Positions 51,711-59,491 of a stretch of 64,000 nucleotides of DNA are shown here, one piece after another. This stretch comes from Streptomyces flavotricini (GTDB lineage: Bacteria > Actinomycetota > Actinomycetes > Streptomycetales > Streptomycetaceae). The stretch spans positions 6,282,687 through 6,346,686 of the forward strand of contig NZ_JAINUL010000001.1 of NCBI RefSeq assembly GCF_020639365.1, written 5' to 3'. A program made the translations under genes and the position numbers. The notes under the pieces were generated by a model that was given only the letters and a program-made list of their open reading frames with translations, searched no databases and was not told where the DNA came from. How positions within the stretch are numbered: the stretch's first letter is position 1; every line of letters begins with the position of its first letter.

Positions 51711-53227
51711 GCGCCGCCGGGCGGGGGCGGCGCCGGCTCGGCGCTCCCTGGCGCAGACGCCGGCCGCTGCGGACCCGCCTGGCGCTGGCGGTCACCTCGG
51801 CGGTGGCGCTGGTCGCGGTCGGGGTGTGCACGGCGGCCTTCTTCGTCGTGCGCAGCGCCCTGTACGAGCAGCTGAACCTGAGCCTGACCCAGTCCGCGCG
51901 GCTCGCGGCGCAGCGCAACCCTGACTCCGGGCCGGACACCCTGGCCGGGGAGTGCCGCTTCCTGGCGGCGCCCGCCTGCGCGGAGGTGGTGCCGGCCGAC
52001 CCGGCGGACGATCCGGCCAAGCCCCGTCTGCTGCCGGTGGACTCCGCGACGCGGGCGGTGGCCGCCGGGCGGCACGCGCCGTTCTACACGGACATCGTGC
52101 ACGCCGGGCACCCGACGCGGATGCTCACCACCGACTACGCGAAGGGCCGGGCGCTCCAGGTCGCGCTGCGGGCCGACACCGTCGAGAAGGGGATCGAGGA
52201 GGCGGCCTGGTGGCTGGCGCTGATCGGCGCGGCCGGGGTGCTGGTGGCCGCCGGGCTCGGGTACTGGGTGTCGCGGACCGGCCTGGCCCCGGTGACCCGG
52301 CTCACGGCCACCGCCGAGCGGATCGCGGCGACGCGGGATCCCCGGCACCGGATCGAACTGCCGCCGCCGGGGCCGCCGGGGAGGGAGGACGAGATCACGC
52401 GGCTGGCCGGGAGCTTCAACACCATGCTGGGCGAGCTGGAGCAGTCGGTCACGGCGCAGCGGCGGCTGGTCGCGGACGCGTCGCACGAGCTGCGGACCCC
52501 GCTGACGGCGCTGCGGACCAACGCGGAGCTGCTGGCGCGGGGGGAGCGGCTGACGCCGGCCCAGCGCGAGCGGGCCTCGCTCGCGCTGGGCCGGCAGTTG
52601 CGGGAGGTGACGGGGCTGGTGAACGACCTGATCGAGCTGGCCCGGGACGAGGAGCCGCAGCCGCTGGTGGAGCAGGTACGGCTGGCGCCGCTGGTGGAGC
52701 ACTGCGCGGAGGCGGCGCGGGCGCACCGGCCGTCGGTCCCGGTGCGGGTGCGCGTCCGCGGGGCGGAGACGGTGGTGGTGCCGGGCGTACCGGCGCGGCT
52801 GACCCGGCTCGTGTCGAACCTGCTGGACAACGCGGCGAAGTTCAGCCCCGCGGGGGCGCCGGTGGAGGTGGAGCTGGTGTCGCCGGGCGGCGCCGGCCGG
52901 GCCGAGCTGACCGTACGGGACCACGGTCCGGGCATCGCGGCGGAGGACCTGCCGTACGTCTTCGACCGCTTCTACCGGGCCGGGGCGGCCCGCGCCCTGC
53001 CGGGCTCGGGGCTGGGCCTGGCGATGGCCCGCCAGATCGCCCGGGCGCACTCCGCGGAGCTCGTGGCGGAGCCGGCACCGGGCGGCGGAGCCCTGTTCCG
53101 CCTGACGTTCCGACCCGGGCCGGGGCCGGGCCCCGGTCAGAACGTCAGGACGGGCTCGGGCGCGGGTCCGCGGGGGAGGTGGCGATGCGGGGCAGGGCGT
53201 ACGGGTGGTGGGCCAGGAGCCAGCTGA
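51707..53227 (+). CDS. Sensor histidine kinase
   Basis: A 506-residue membrane kinase. Helix 1 (LALAVTSAVALVAVGVCTAAFFVV) and helix 2 (WWLALIGAAGVLVAAGLGYWV) flank a roughly 140-residue extracellular sensor with two cysteines (GECRFLAAPACAEV). A HAMP linker, H-box ADASHELRTPLTALRTNAELL, N-box NLLDNAAKFSP, G boxes DHGPGIAAEDLPYVFDRFYR and GSGLGLAMARQIA follow. After the ATPase domain the frame continues as a Gly/Pro/Arg-rich tail and overlaps the convergent mscS-like gene by 83 nt. The ligand is unknown; the disulfide-capable sensor faces the cell wall. Confidence 0.93.
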   Translation: MSAAGRGRRRLGAPWRRRRPLRTRLALAVTSAVALVAVGVCTAAFFVVRSALYEQLNLSLTQSARLAAQRNPDSGPDTLAGECRFLAAPACAEVVPADPADDPAKPRLLPVDSATRAVAAGRHAPFYTDIVHAGHPTRMLTTDYAKGRALQVALRADTVEKGIEEAAWWLALIGAAGVLVAAGLGYWVSRTGLAPVTRLTATAERIAATRDPRHRIELPPPGPPGREDEITRLAGSFNTMLGELEQSVTAQRRLVADASHELRTPLTALRTNAELLARGERLTPAQRERASLALGRQLREVTGLVNDLIELARDEEPQPLVEQVRLAPLVEHCAEAARAHRPSVPVRVRVRGAETVVVPGVPARLTRLVSNLLDNAAKFSPAGAPVEVELVSPGGAGRAELTVRDHGPGIAAEDLPYVFDRFYRAGAARALPGSGLGLAMARQIARAHSAELVAEPAPGGGALFRLTFRPGPGPGPGQNVRTGSGAGPRGRWRCGAGRTGGGPGAS

Positions 53228-54197
53228 TCAGGCGCTCGCGGACCTGGCAGCGGACGGTCCAGATGTCCGTCGCGTCCTTCGCCGTGACCACCGCCCGGAC
53301 CTGGATGGTGTGCGGGGTCGTGTCGGTGACCGCCAGGGTTCCGGTGCGGCCGTCCCATTCCGGGATCTCCTCCAGGATCCCCAGGAGCTGCTCCCGCATC
53401 AGGTCGAGCGGTGCGCTGTGGTCCAGGTGCCAGAAGACGGTCCCGGTCATCTGCGCGCCTCCGCGGGACCAGTTCTCGTACGGCTTGCCTGTGAAATACG
53501 ACACAGGCATCGTGATCCGGCGCTCGTCCCAGGTGCGGACCACCAGGAAGGTCAGGGTGATCTCCTCGACCGTCCCCCACTCCTCGTCCACGACCACCGT
53601 GTCCCCGATCCGCACCGTGTCGCCGAAGGCGATCTGCAGTCCGGCGAACAGGTTGCCCAGCGAGGACTGGGCCGCGATGCCCGCCACGATGCCGAGCACG
53701 CCCGCGGACGCCAGCATCGAGGCGCCGACCGCCCGCATCGGCGGGAACGTGAGCAGCATCGCCGCCACCGCGACCACCACGACCACCGCCGTGACCACCC
53801 GGTGGATCAGCGTCACCTGGGTGCGGACCCGCCGCACCCGCGCGTCGTCCGGGTTCTGGGCGGCGTAGCGGGCGTACGAGGCGTCCACGACCGCCGTCGC
53901 GATCCGTACCAGCAGCCACGCCGCCGAGCCGATCAGCACGAGGGTCAGGGCGCGGCCCACGGCGAAGACGTACTCCGGGCCGATCCCCATCCGCCGGTGG
54001 GATCCGTACAGCAGCGTCGCGCACAGCACGAGCTGGAACGGCAGCCGGCAGTGGCGCAGCAGCCCCCACAGCGGGGTCTCGCTGTGCCGGGCGTCGGCGC
54101 GGCGCAGCAGCAGGTCCAGCAGCCATCCGGCCAGCAGGGTGACGACCAGGGCGCCGCCGACGACGGCGATCGGGCGCAGAACGGTGTCCGTGTCCAT
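53145..54197 (-). CDS. MscS-family mechanosensitive ion channel
   Basis: A 350-residue protein. About four membrane helices include the pore-lining helix MLASAGVLGIVAGIAAQSSLGNLFAGLQIAF. The beta domain (GDTVRIGDTVVVDEEWGTVEEITLTFLVVRTWDERRITMPVSYF) and a C-terminal alpha/beta region follow. It opens on membrane tension to relieve hypo-osmotic stress. ATG 54197. Its 3' end overlaps the kinase gene on the opposite strand. Confidence 0.92.
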   Translation of the reverse strand: MDTDTVLRPIAVVGGALVVTLLAGWLLDLLLRRADARHSETPLWGLLRHCRLPFQLVLCATLLYGSHRRMGIGPEYVFAVGRALTLVLIGSAAWLLVRIATAVVDASYARYAAQNPDDARVRRVRTQVTLIHRVVTAVVVVVAVAAMLLTFPPMRAVGASMLASAGVLGIVAGIAAQSSLGNLFAGLQIAFGDTVRIGDTVVVDEEWGTVEEITLTFLVVRTWDERRITMPVSYFTGKPYENWSRGGAQMTGTVFWHLDHSAPLDLMREQLLGILEEIPEWDGRTGTLAVTDTTPHTIQVRAVVTAKDATDIWTVRCQVRERLISWLLAHHPYALPRIATSPADPRPSPS

Positions 54198-54263
54198 GCA
54201 CCTCAACGTAACCGGAAGCAGGGCTCGGGCCCTTCCCATCCGACGAATGGCACGATGGGGTAC

Positions 54264-54833
54264 ATGAACATCGTGCTCTTCCATTCGACGTACGGGCTGC
54301 GGCCCGCGGTGCACGCGGCGGCCGACCGGCTGCGCGCGGCCGGTCACCAGGTCCAGGTGCCGGACCTCTTCGAGGGACGCACCTTCGAGACCGTCGAGGA
54401 GGGCATGGCCCACCGGGACGAGATCGGCCGCGACGAGCTGCTCAAGCGCGCGGTGCTGGCCTCCGCCCCCCACTCCGACCAGGGTCTGGTCTACGCCGGC
54501 TTCTCCTTCGGCGGCTCCGTCGCCCAGCACCTCGCCCTGGCCGACGAGAAGGCGCGCGGGCTGCTGCTCCTGCACGGGACGGCGGACCTGGACGAGGACA
54601 CCGCGGTCGACGAACTGCCGGTGCAGCTGCACATCGCGGACCCCGACCCGTTCGAGACGCACGACTGGCTGACGGCCTGGTACCTGCGGATGCAGCGCGC
54701 CGGGGCCGACGTGGAGGTGCACCGCTACCCGGGTGCCGGGCACCTGTTCACGGATCCGGACCTCGACGACTACGACGCGGAGGCCGCGGAGCAGACCTGG
54801 AAGGCGGCCATCGGCTTCCTCGACTCCCTGTAG
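54264..54833 (+). CDS. Dienelactone-hydrolase-family alpha/beta hydrolase
   Basis: A 189-residue alpha/beta hydrolase: MNIVLFHSTYGLRPAVHAAADRL start, nucleophile elbow GFSFGGSVAQHLAL, Asp region LPVQLHIADPDPF, and the His in RYPGAGHLFTDPDL. The elbow has Ser where classical dienelactone hydrolases have Cys. Substrate unknown. ATG 54264; divergent from the mscS-like gene. Confidence 0.87.
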   Translation: MNIVLFHSTYGLRPAVHAAADRLRAAGHQVQVPDLFEGRTFETVEEGMAHRDEIGRDELLKRAVLASAPHSDQGLVYAGFSFGGSVAQHLALADEKARGLLLLHGTADLDEDTAVDELPVQLHIADPDPFETHDWLTAWYLRMQRAGADVEVHRYPGAGHLFTDPDLDDYDAEAAEQTWKAAIGFLDSL

Positions 54834-54840
54834 CGCAAAG

Positions 54841-54881
54841 GGTGAGGGGCGGGGCACGAACCGCGTGCCCCGCCCCTCACC
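54841..54881. terminator. Bidirectional terminator
   Basis: ggtgaggggcggggcac (54841-54857) pairs perfectly with its complement at 54865-54881 around a 7-nt loop, between convergent genes. Confidence 0.9.
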
Positions 54882-54900
54882 GTTTCACGTCACGTGGTGA

Positions 54901-55896
54901 CTAGCCGCGGTACGCGCTCCACATGCTCTTCATACGGGACACCTGGCCCGCGGTGAACTGGTACATGCACGAGTCGTACGTGTAGTCCATGAAGTTGTGG
55001 ATCGGGTCGACGCCCGTCTTGTTGGTGCAGCTGTCACGGCCGGTCGGGCACTCGAACGCGGCGCTCTTCTCGGCCGGGGTGTCGGAGACGGAGTCGCCGC
55101 TGCCCGAGCAGCCGCCCTGGAAGGTGTGGTAGAGGCCCATCCAGTGGCCGACCTCGTGGGTGCCGGTGTCGCCCTCGTTGTAGTTGGCGGCGGAGCCGCC
55201 CGGCAGCGAGGTGTTGAGGATGACCACGCCGTCCATCTTGGGCTGCGAGGCGTAGGAGCTCGGGAAGGTCGCCCATCCGAGCAGGCCGCCGCCGAGGTTG
55301 GCGGTGTAGAGGTTGAGCGCGTTCGCGCCGCCCTTGCGCAGGGCGTTCTTCATGTCCTTCTCGGCCTGGGTGCCGTCCGAGACGTTGTACCAGGCGGCGT
55401 TGTCGGTGTAGTCGGTGGAGACCAGCGAGAACTGGTAGCCCGAGTCGACGTTGCCGGTGCCCTTGCCGCTGTAGGCGGAGTTGAGGACCGCGATCTGGTT
55501 GTTGATGTCCGTGGCGGTCAGCTTGCCGGCGGTGCCCGAGGTGATGACGTGGACGTACACCGGGATGGTCGTCGCGGCGGTGGCCTCGGCGGCGCGCATC
55601 TGGCGCTGCGGGCCCAGCTCGGCGCTCTTCTTGGCCAGGTCGGCGTCCATGGCCTTGACCTGGGCGTCCGTCACCTCGTTGGGGTCGGCCGCGCTCTTGT
55701 CCTTCGGGCGGGCGACACGGGCGTTGGCGGAGGCGCCGGCGGTGCCGGCGTCGGCACAGGCCTCGGCGCCGGTCTTGGGTGCCGCGGCCACGGTCGTGGG
55801 GACCGTGAGCGGGGCGAACGCCAGGGTTCCGGCCAGGACGGCCGTACCCATGAGGCGGCGGCGGAGCATGGGGGATATGCGGGCGGAAGCGCGCAC
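54901..55896 (-). CDS. Secreted zinc metalloprotease, M43 (pappalysin-like)
   Basis: A 331-residue secreted protein. The Sec signal peptide (MRASARISPMLRRRLMGTAV, then LAGTLAFAPLTVPTTVAAAP) and a pro-region (to about residue 110) precede the catalytic domain. The extended zinc motif is HEVGHWMGLYH, followed by a Met-turn in HNFMDYTYDSCMYQFT. Several cysteines (GGCSGSGD, FECPTGRDSC) suggest disulfides. GTG 55896 is chosen because GAGGAG lies 5 nt before it; the ATG further upstream at 55971 lacks one. Likely an extracellular peptidase for nutrient release. Confidence 0.9.
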   Translation of the reverse strand: MRASARISPMLRRRLMGTAVLAGTLAFAPLTVPTTVAAAPKTGAEACADAGTAGASANARVARPKDKSAADPNEVTDAQVKAMDADLAKKSAELGPQRQMRAAEATAATTIPVYVHVITSGTAGKLTATDINNQIAVLNSAYSGKGTGNVDSGYQFSLVSTDYTDNAAWYNVSDGTQAEKDMKNALRKGGANALNLYTANLGGGLLGWATFPSSYASQPKMDGVVILNTSLPGGSAANYNEGDTGTHEVGHWMGLYHTFQGGCSGSGDSVSDTPAEKSAAFECPTGRDSCTNKTGVDPIHNFMDYTYDSCMYQFTAGQVSRMKSMWSAYRG

Positions 55897-56002
55897 GTTG
55901 ACTCCTCGCGAAGCGTGGTGGGGGGTGAGGGTTTTCCTCACGCTGGCGCGAAGCTTATGTGTCCATGTCATGCACTGAGCAAGCCCTTTACGTAAAAGAT
56001 TT

Positions 56003-56059
56003 GTTGCTTCTGGTGCCGAAGGGGCGCCTGGTCTGCATCAGACGCCCCTCCGAGCAACA
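56003..56059 (-). terminator. Terminator region downstream of phoD
   Basis: aggggcg (56020-56026) pairs with cgcccct (56043-56049). An outer gttgct (56003-56008) faces agcaac (56054-56059). A long interrupted hairpin past the phoD stop. Confidence 0.55.
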
Positions 56060-56084
56060 GAATTGACATACCGTCAGAAGATGA

Positions 56085-57758
56085 TCAGCTCACCGGCTGG
56101 TACGACCGCTCCACCTTCTGCGTGCCGTTCGCCGTGCGGTAGGAACGGGACCACGCGGTGGTGGCGGCCGGATTCCGCTTGTCGGACACCACGTAGTAGT
56201 CCATCTGCGAGCGCTCGGCCGTCACGTCCAGCACCCCGTAGCCGTGTGCGTCCATGTCCAGCCACTTCACGTGCCAGTTGGCGGCCTTGACCGCGGCTTC
56301 CGCTACCAGCGACGCGGTGTCCGCCGGCACGTGCAGGAGATCGTCGATGTTGTCGGAGGTCACCGACGTCACCACGAACTCGGTGGCCGCCGTACCCGAG
56401 CCCGGGTAGGTCGCCATGTTCATCGGGACCTCGTTCGCCCACGCCATGTGGATGTCGCCCGTGAGGAAGACCGTGTTCTTGATCTTCTGGTCCTTGAGGT
56501 GGTTCAGCAGCTCCTTGCGGTCGTCCGTGTAGCCGTCCCACTGGTCCACGTTGATCGCGAGGCCGCCCTCGGGCAGGCCCAGCAGCTTCGTCAGCGGTGC
56601 CAGCAGGTGCGCGGGCAGCGAGCCGAAGGCGACCGGTGAGATCATCACCGAGGTCCCGACCAGCTTCCAGGTCGCGTTGGAGCTCGCGAGGCCCGACTTG
56701 AGCCAGTCCAGCTGGGCGCGCCCGGTGATGGTGCGCTCCGGGTCGTCGACCGCGCCGCTGCCCACCTTGACCTGCTGGGAGCGGAAGGTGCGCAGGTCAA
56801 GCAGGTGCAGATCGGCGAGGTTGCCGAAGCGCAGCCGCCGGTAGACGGTGCCGGCCGTGGAGGTGCGGACCGGCATCCACTCGAAGTACGCCTGCTTGGC
56901 GGCGGCCGCGCGGGCCGTCCAGTCGCCCTCGGCGCCCGGGGTGTGGTTCTCCGCCCCGCCCGACCAGGCGTCGTTGGCGAACTCGTGGTCGTCCCATATC
57001 GCCACGATCGCGTGCGCGGCGTGCAGCGCCTGGAGGTCGGCGTCGGTCTTGTACCTGCCGTGCCGGGTCCGGTAGTCGGAGAGGGTGAGGATCTCGTGCT
57101 TCGGCTCGTGCGCGCGTACGACGTACTTCGCCTCGGGGTAGGCCCCGTTCGCGTACTCGTAGATGTAGTCGCCGAGGTGCAGGATCGCGTGCAGGTCGGT
57201 GCGGGCCGCCAGGTGGCGGTAGGCCGAGAAGTAGCCGGCCTCCCAGTTGGCGCAGGACACCACGCCGAAGCGGACCCCGGGGGTGCTCGCGTCGTGGCCC
57301 GGGGCGGTCAGGGTGCGCCCGACCGGGGAGACGGCGCCGCCCGCGGTGAACCGGTAGAAGTACGGGGTCTGCGGCCGCAGTCCGCGGACGTCGGCCTTGA
57401 CCGTGTGGTCGGTGGCGGCGCTCGCGGTGACGGAGCCGCTCGCCACGATCCGGGAGAAGGCCTTGTCCTCGGCGACCTCCCAGGTCACCTGGGTGGCCGG
57501 CCCGGCGCCGGAGCCGGGTGCGGCCTCGGGGGTCGGGGTGACGCGGGTCCACAGCAGGACCCCGTCGGGCAGCGGGTCGCCGGAGGCGACGCCGTGCAGG
57601 AAGGCGGGCCCGTTCGAGGCCGCCGACGCGGGGGAGGCGCCCAGGGCGGCCGCCGCGAAGGGCGCGAGGGCGGCGGTGGCCGCAGCGGCCTTGACGACCG
57701 TGCGGCGGCGCGGAGTTGCCGCAGTGGGGGAGGGGAGATGACTGGTCACGGCCGGCAT
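56085..57758 (-). CDS. phoD: Alkaline phosphatase D, Tat-secreted
   Basis: A 557-residue phosphatase/phosphodiesterase. The twin-arginine signal TPRRRTVVKAAAATAALAPF ends in an Ala-rich cleavage region. A fibronectin-like N-domain (FLHGVASGDPLPDGVLLWTRV) precedes the PhoD metallophosphatase motifs: VVSCANWEAGYFSAY, ILHLGDYIYEY, VAIWDDHEFANDAW and FLTGDIHMAWANE. It releases phosphate outside the cell. ATG 57758, or GTG three codons later. PhoP control is expected from family knowledge; the short upstream region has only weak PHO-box-like GTGTACC/CTTTACC. Confidence 0.94.
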   Translation of the reverse strand: MPAVTSHLPSPTAATPRRRTVVKAAAATAALAPFAAAALGASPASAASNGPAFLHGVASGDPLPDGVLLWTRVTPTPEAAPGSGAGPATQVTWEVAEDKAFSRIVASGSVTASAATDHTVKADVRGLRPQTPYFYRFTAGGAVSPVGRTLTAPGHDASTPGVRFGVVSCANWEAGYFSAYRHLAARTDLHAILHLGDYIYEYANGAYPEAKYVVRAHEPKHEILTLSDYRTRHGRYKTDADLQALHAAHAIVAIWDDHEFANDAWSGGAENHTPGAEGDWTARAAAAKQAYFEWMPVRTSTAGTVYRRLRFGNLADLHLLDLRTFRSQQVKVGSGAVDDPERTITGRAQLDWLKSGLASSNATWKLVGTSVMISPVAFGSLPAHLLAPLTKLLGLPEGGLAINVDQWDGYTDDRKELLNHLKDQKIKNTVFLTGDIHMAWANEVPMNMATYPGSGTAATEFVVTSVTSDNIDDLLHVPADTASLVAEAAVKAANWHVKWLDMDAHGYGVLDVTAERSQMDYYVVSDKRNPAATTAWSRSYRTANGTQKVERSYQPVS

Positions 57759-57800
57759 ATTACTGACGGGTAAAGCCGCTGGTACACCCCTCGGAAAGCA

Positions 57801-57835
57801 ACGGGCGGGCGAACTCTCGGAGTTCGCCCGCCCGT
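57801..57835 (-). terminator. Terminator between the DsbA-like gene and phoD
   Basis: acgggcgggcgaact (57801-57815), a 5-nt loop, and the exact complement at 57821-57835: a 15-bp hairpin 30 nt beyond the DsbA-like stop. Confidence 0.88.
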
Positions 57836-57868
57836 TCCCGTGCCCGGGGCTTTCCCCGGTTCGGCCGA

Positions 57869-58663
57869 TCAGCCCGCGATGGCCTTGTCGACCTCGGCCG
57901 TGAACTCCTCCGGGGTCATCTTGACTTCGATCTTCTTGCCGTCCATCTTCAGCGACGGGGTGCCCGTCATGCCGCTCTTGTCGAACACCTTCGACATCTC
58001 GATCGCCCAGCGGTTGTACGTGCCGTCCTCGACGGCCTTCTTGAACTCGGCGTTGCCCTTGAGCGCCGGCACCTGGTCCGCGATCTTCAGCAGGTAGTCG
58101 TCCTTGCCGAACTTGTCATCGCGCTCCTCCGGGTGGTTCTCCTTGGAGTACAGGGCGGTCTTGTACTCCAGGAACGCATCGGGGCTGACGTTCAGCGCCG
58201 CGCCCAGCGCGCTCAGGGCGTTCTTCGCGCCGGTGCCGCCGAAGCCCTTGTCGAGGAAGGTGGCGCCGATGTACTGGATCTTGTACTTGCCGGCGTCGAC
58301 GTCCTTCTTGATCTGCGGGCCCACGGACTGCTCGAACTGGGAGCAGACCGGGCAGCGCGAGTCCTCGTAGACCTCCAGGGTCTTCTTGGCGTCGGCCTTG
58401 CCTATGACGACCGTGGTGCCGTTGTCGCCCGTGGTGTTCTTCGGGGCGACCAGCGTCGCGTCGGCCGCCTTGTCCCACTCGCCGGGCTGGTTGGCCTGCA
58501 CGACCAGGTAGCCGACGCCGCCGGCCAGGGCGAGGACGGCGACGACGGCGCCGGCCACCAGCACCTGGCGGCGCGCCTTGGCCTTCTTCGCCTGCTTCTC
58601 GCGCTCGGCGCGCAGCCGCTCGCGGGCCGCCGCCTTGTTCGCCTGGCTGTTGCGTGAACTCAT
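57869..58663 (-). CDS. DsbA-like thioredoxin-fold protein, membrane-anchored
   Basis: A 264-residue protein. A strongly basic N-terminus (KAAARERLRAEREKQAKKAKARR) and one membrane helix (VLVAGAVVAVLALAGGVGYLVV) lead into an extracytoplasmic thioredoxin-fold domain. The redox motif is CPVC in EVYEDSRCPVCSQFEQ, and a cis-Pro loop is in GMTGTPSLKMDG. The DSBA/thioredoxin_4 type likely oxidises or isomerises disulfides in exported proteins such as the Cys-containing protease nearby (inference). ATG 58663 with GGAGAT upstream. A membrane protein gene lies 55 nt upstream. Confidence 0.92.
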   Translation of the reverse strand: MSSRNSQANKAAARERLRAEREKQAKKAKARRQVLVAGAVVAVLALAGGVGYLVVQANQPGEWDKAADATLVAPKNTTGDNGTTVVIGKADAKKTLEVYEDSRCPVCSQFEQSVGPQIKKDVDAGKYKIQYIGATFLDKGFGGTGAKNALSALGAALNVSPDAFLEYKTALYSKENHPEERDDKFGKDDYLLKIADQVPALKGNAEFKKAVEDGTYNRWAIEMSKVFDKSGMTGTPSLKMDGKKIEVKMTPEEFTAEVDKAIAG

Positions 58664-58718
58664 GGTGATCTCCGTGGGGTGTGACGCGGGAAAGGGGGAC
58701 TGCCGTACGTGGGGTCGG

Positions 58719-59408
58719 TCAGGCGCAGACGAGTGCGCCGCGTACGGGAGGTCCCCGGCGTCCCACGGAGTGGGCGGGGAAGCGGGTACGGGCCCCCGCG
58801 CCCGGAAGGGCCGGGCGCGGCACGCGCCGCACCGGGGCGAAGGCGGCCGCCGCGCAGGCGCCGACCAGGAGCAGCGGCCGGAACGCGAAGGCGGCCACCG
58901 CGCGCAGCAGCTGGCCCAGCGCCCGTTCCCCGTACCGCAGCCAGGCCGCGGCGAGCAGCCCGACCGAGACGTGGGCGCCGAGCAGCAGCCACGGGGTCCA
59001 GGGGCCGGGCGAGGCCAGCAGGGCCACCGCGTCGGGGACGGCTCCGGGCACCTCGGCCAGCGGTCCGCCCAGCGGCGGTCCGCCGCACAGCTCGTCGAGG
59101 CCGAGTGCCCGCAGCGGCCCGGCGACGGGCCCGCCGGCCGGGCCGTAGCAGACGTGCTGTCCGGCGGTGAAGACCGTGTCGGCGGCCAGCTCCAGCGGAA
59201 CCAGCAGCCCGGCGATGGGGCCGAAGCCCCGCTCGCGGCCGGCCAGCGCGTACGCGAGCAGGAACACGCCGGCGAAGGCCCCGGCCACGAGGGCGGGGGG
59301 CAGCGGGACGCGGGACATCAGGACGTGCGAGCCGGCCGAGAGCAGCACGACGAGTGCGCTGAACAGCGCGGCACGCAGCCCTCTCAGCCCTGCCCTGGAT
59401 ATGTCCAT
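58719..59408 (-). CDS. Multi-pass membrane protein (unknown function)
   Basis: A 229-residue protein with about five hydrophobic segments (AALFSALVVLLSAGSHVLM, ALVAGAFAGVFLLAYALAG, GPIAGLLVPLELAADTVF, PWLLLGAHVSVGLLAAAWL, FRPLLLVGACAAAAFAPV). Two cysteines lie in the loop after helix 3 (GQHVCYGPAG, LDELCGGP). It is upstream of the DsbA-like gene in the same direction, so a redox-partner role is conceivable, but it lacks the VKOR or DsbB CxxC pattern. ATG 59408. Confidence 0.7.
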   Translation of the reverse strand: MDISRAGLRGLRAALFSALVVLLSAGSHVLMSRVPLPPALVAGAFAGVFLLAYALAGRERGFGPIAGLLVPLELAADTVFTAGQHVCYGPAGGPVAGPLRALGLDELCGGPPLGGPLAEVPGAVPDAVALLASPGPWTPWLLLGAHVSVGLLAAAWLRYGERALGQLLRAVAAFAFRPLLLVGACAAAAFAPVRRVPRPALPGAGARTRFPAHSVGRRGPPVRGALVCA

Positions 59409-59491
59409 CGCCGCGAGTCTGCCACGAGTCCCTGTGAAGAGGGGTCCCAGGTCCCGGAACGGCCGGTTCCCACGACCCCTCCCCGTAGGGC

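Noticed and set aside
57759..57800. PHO box upstream of phoD
   Set aside because: Only weak GTGTACC and CTTTACC with 12-bp rather than 11-bp spacing; not strong enough to list as a feature.
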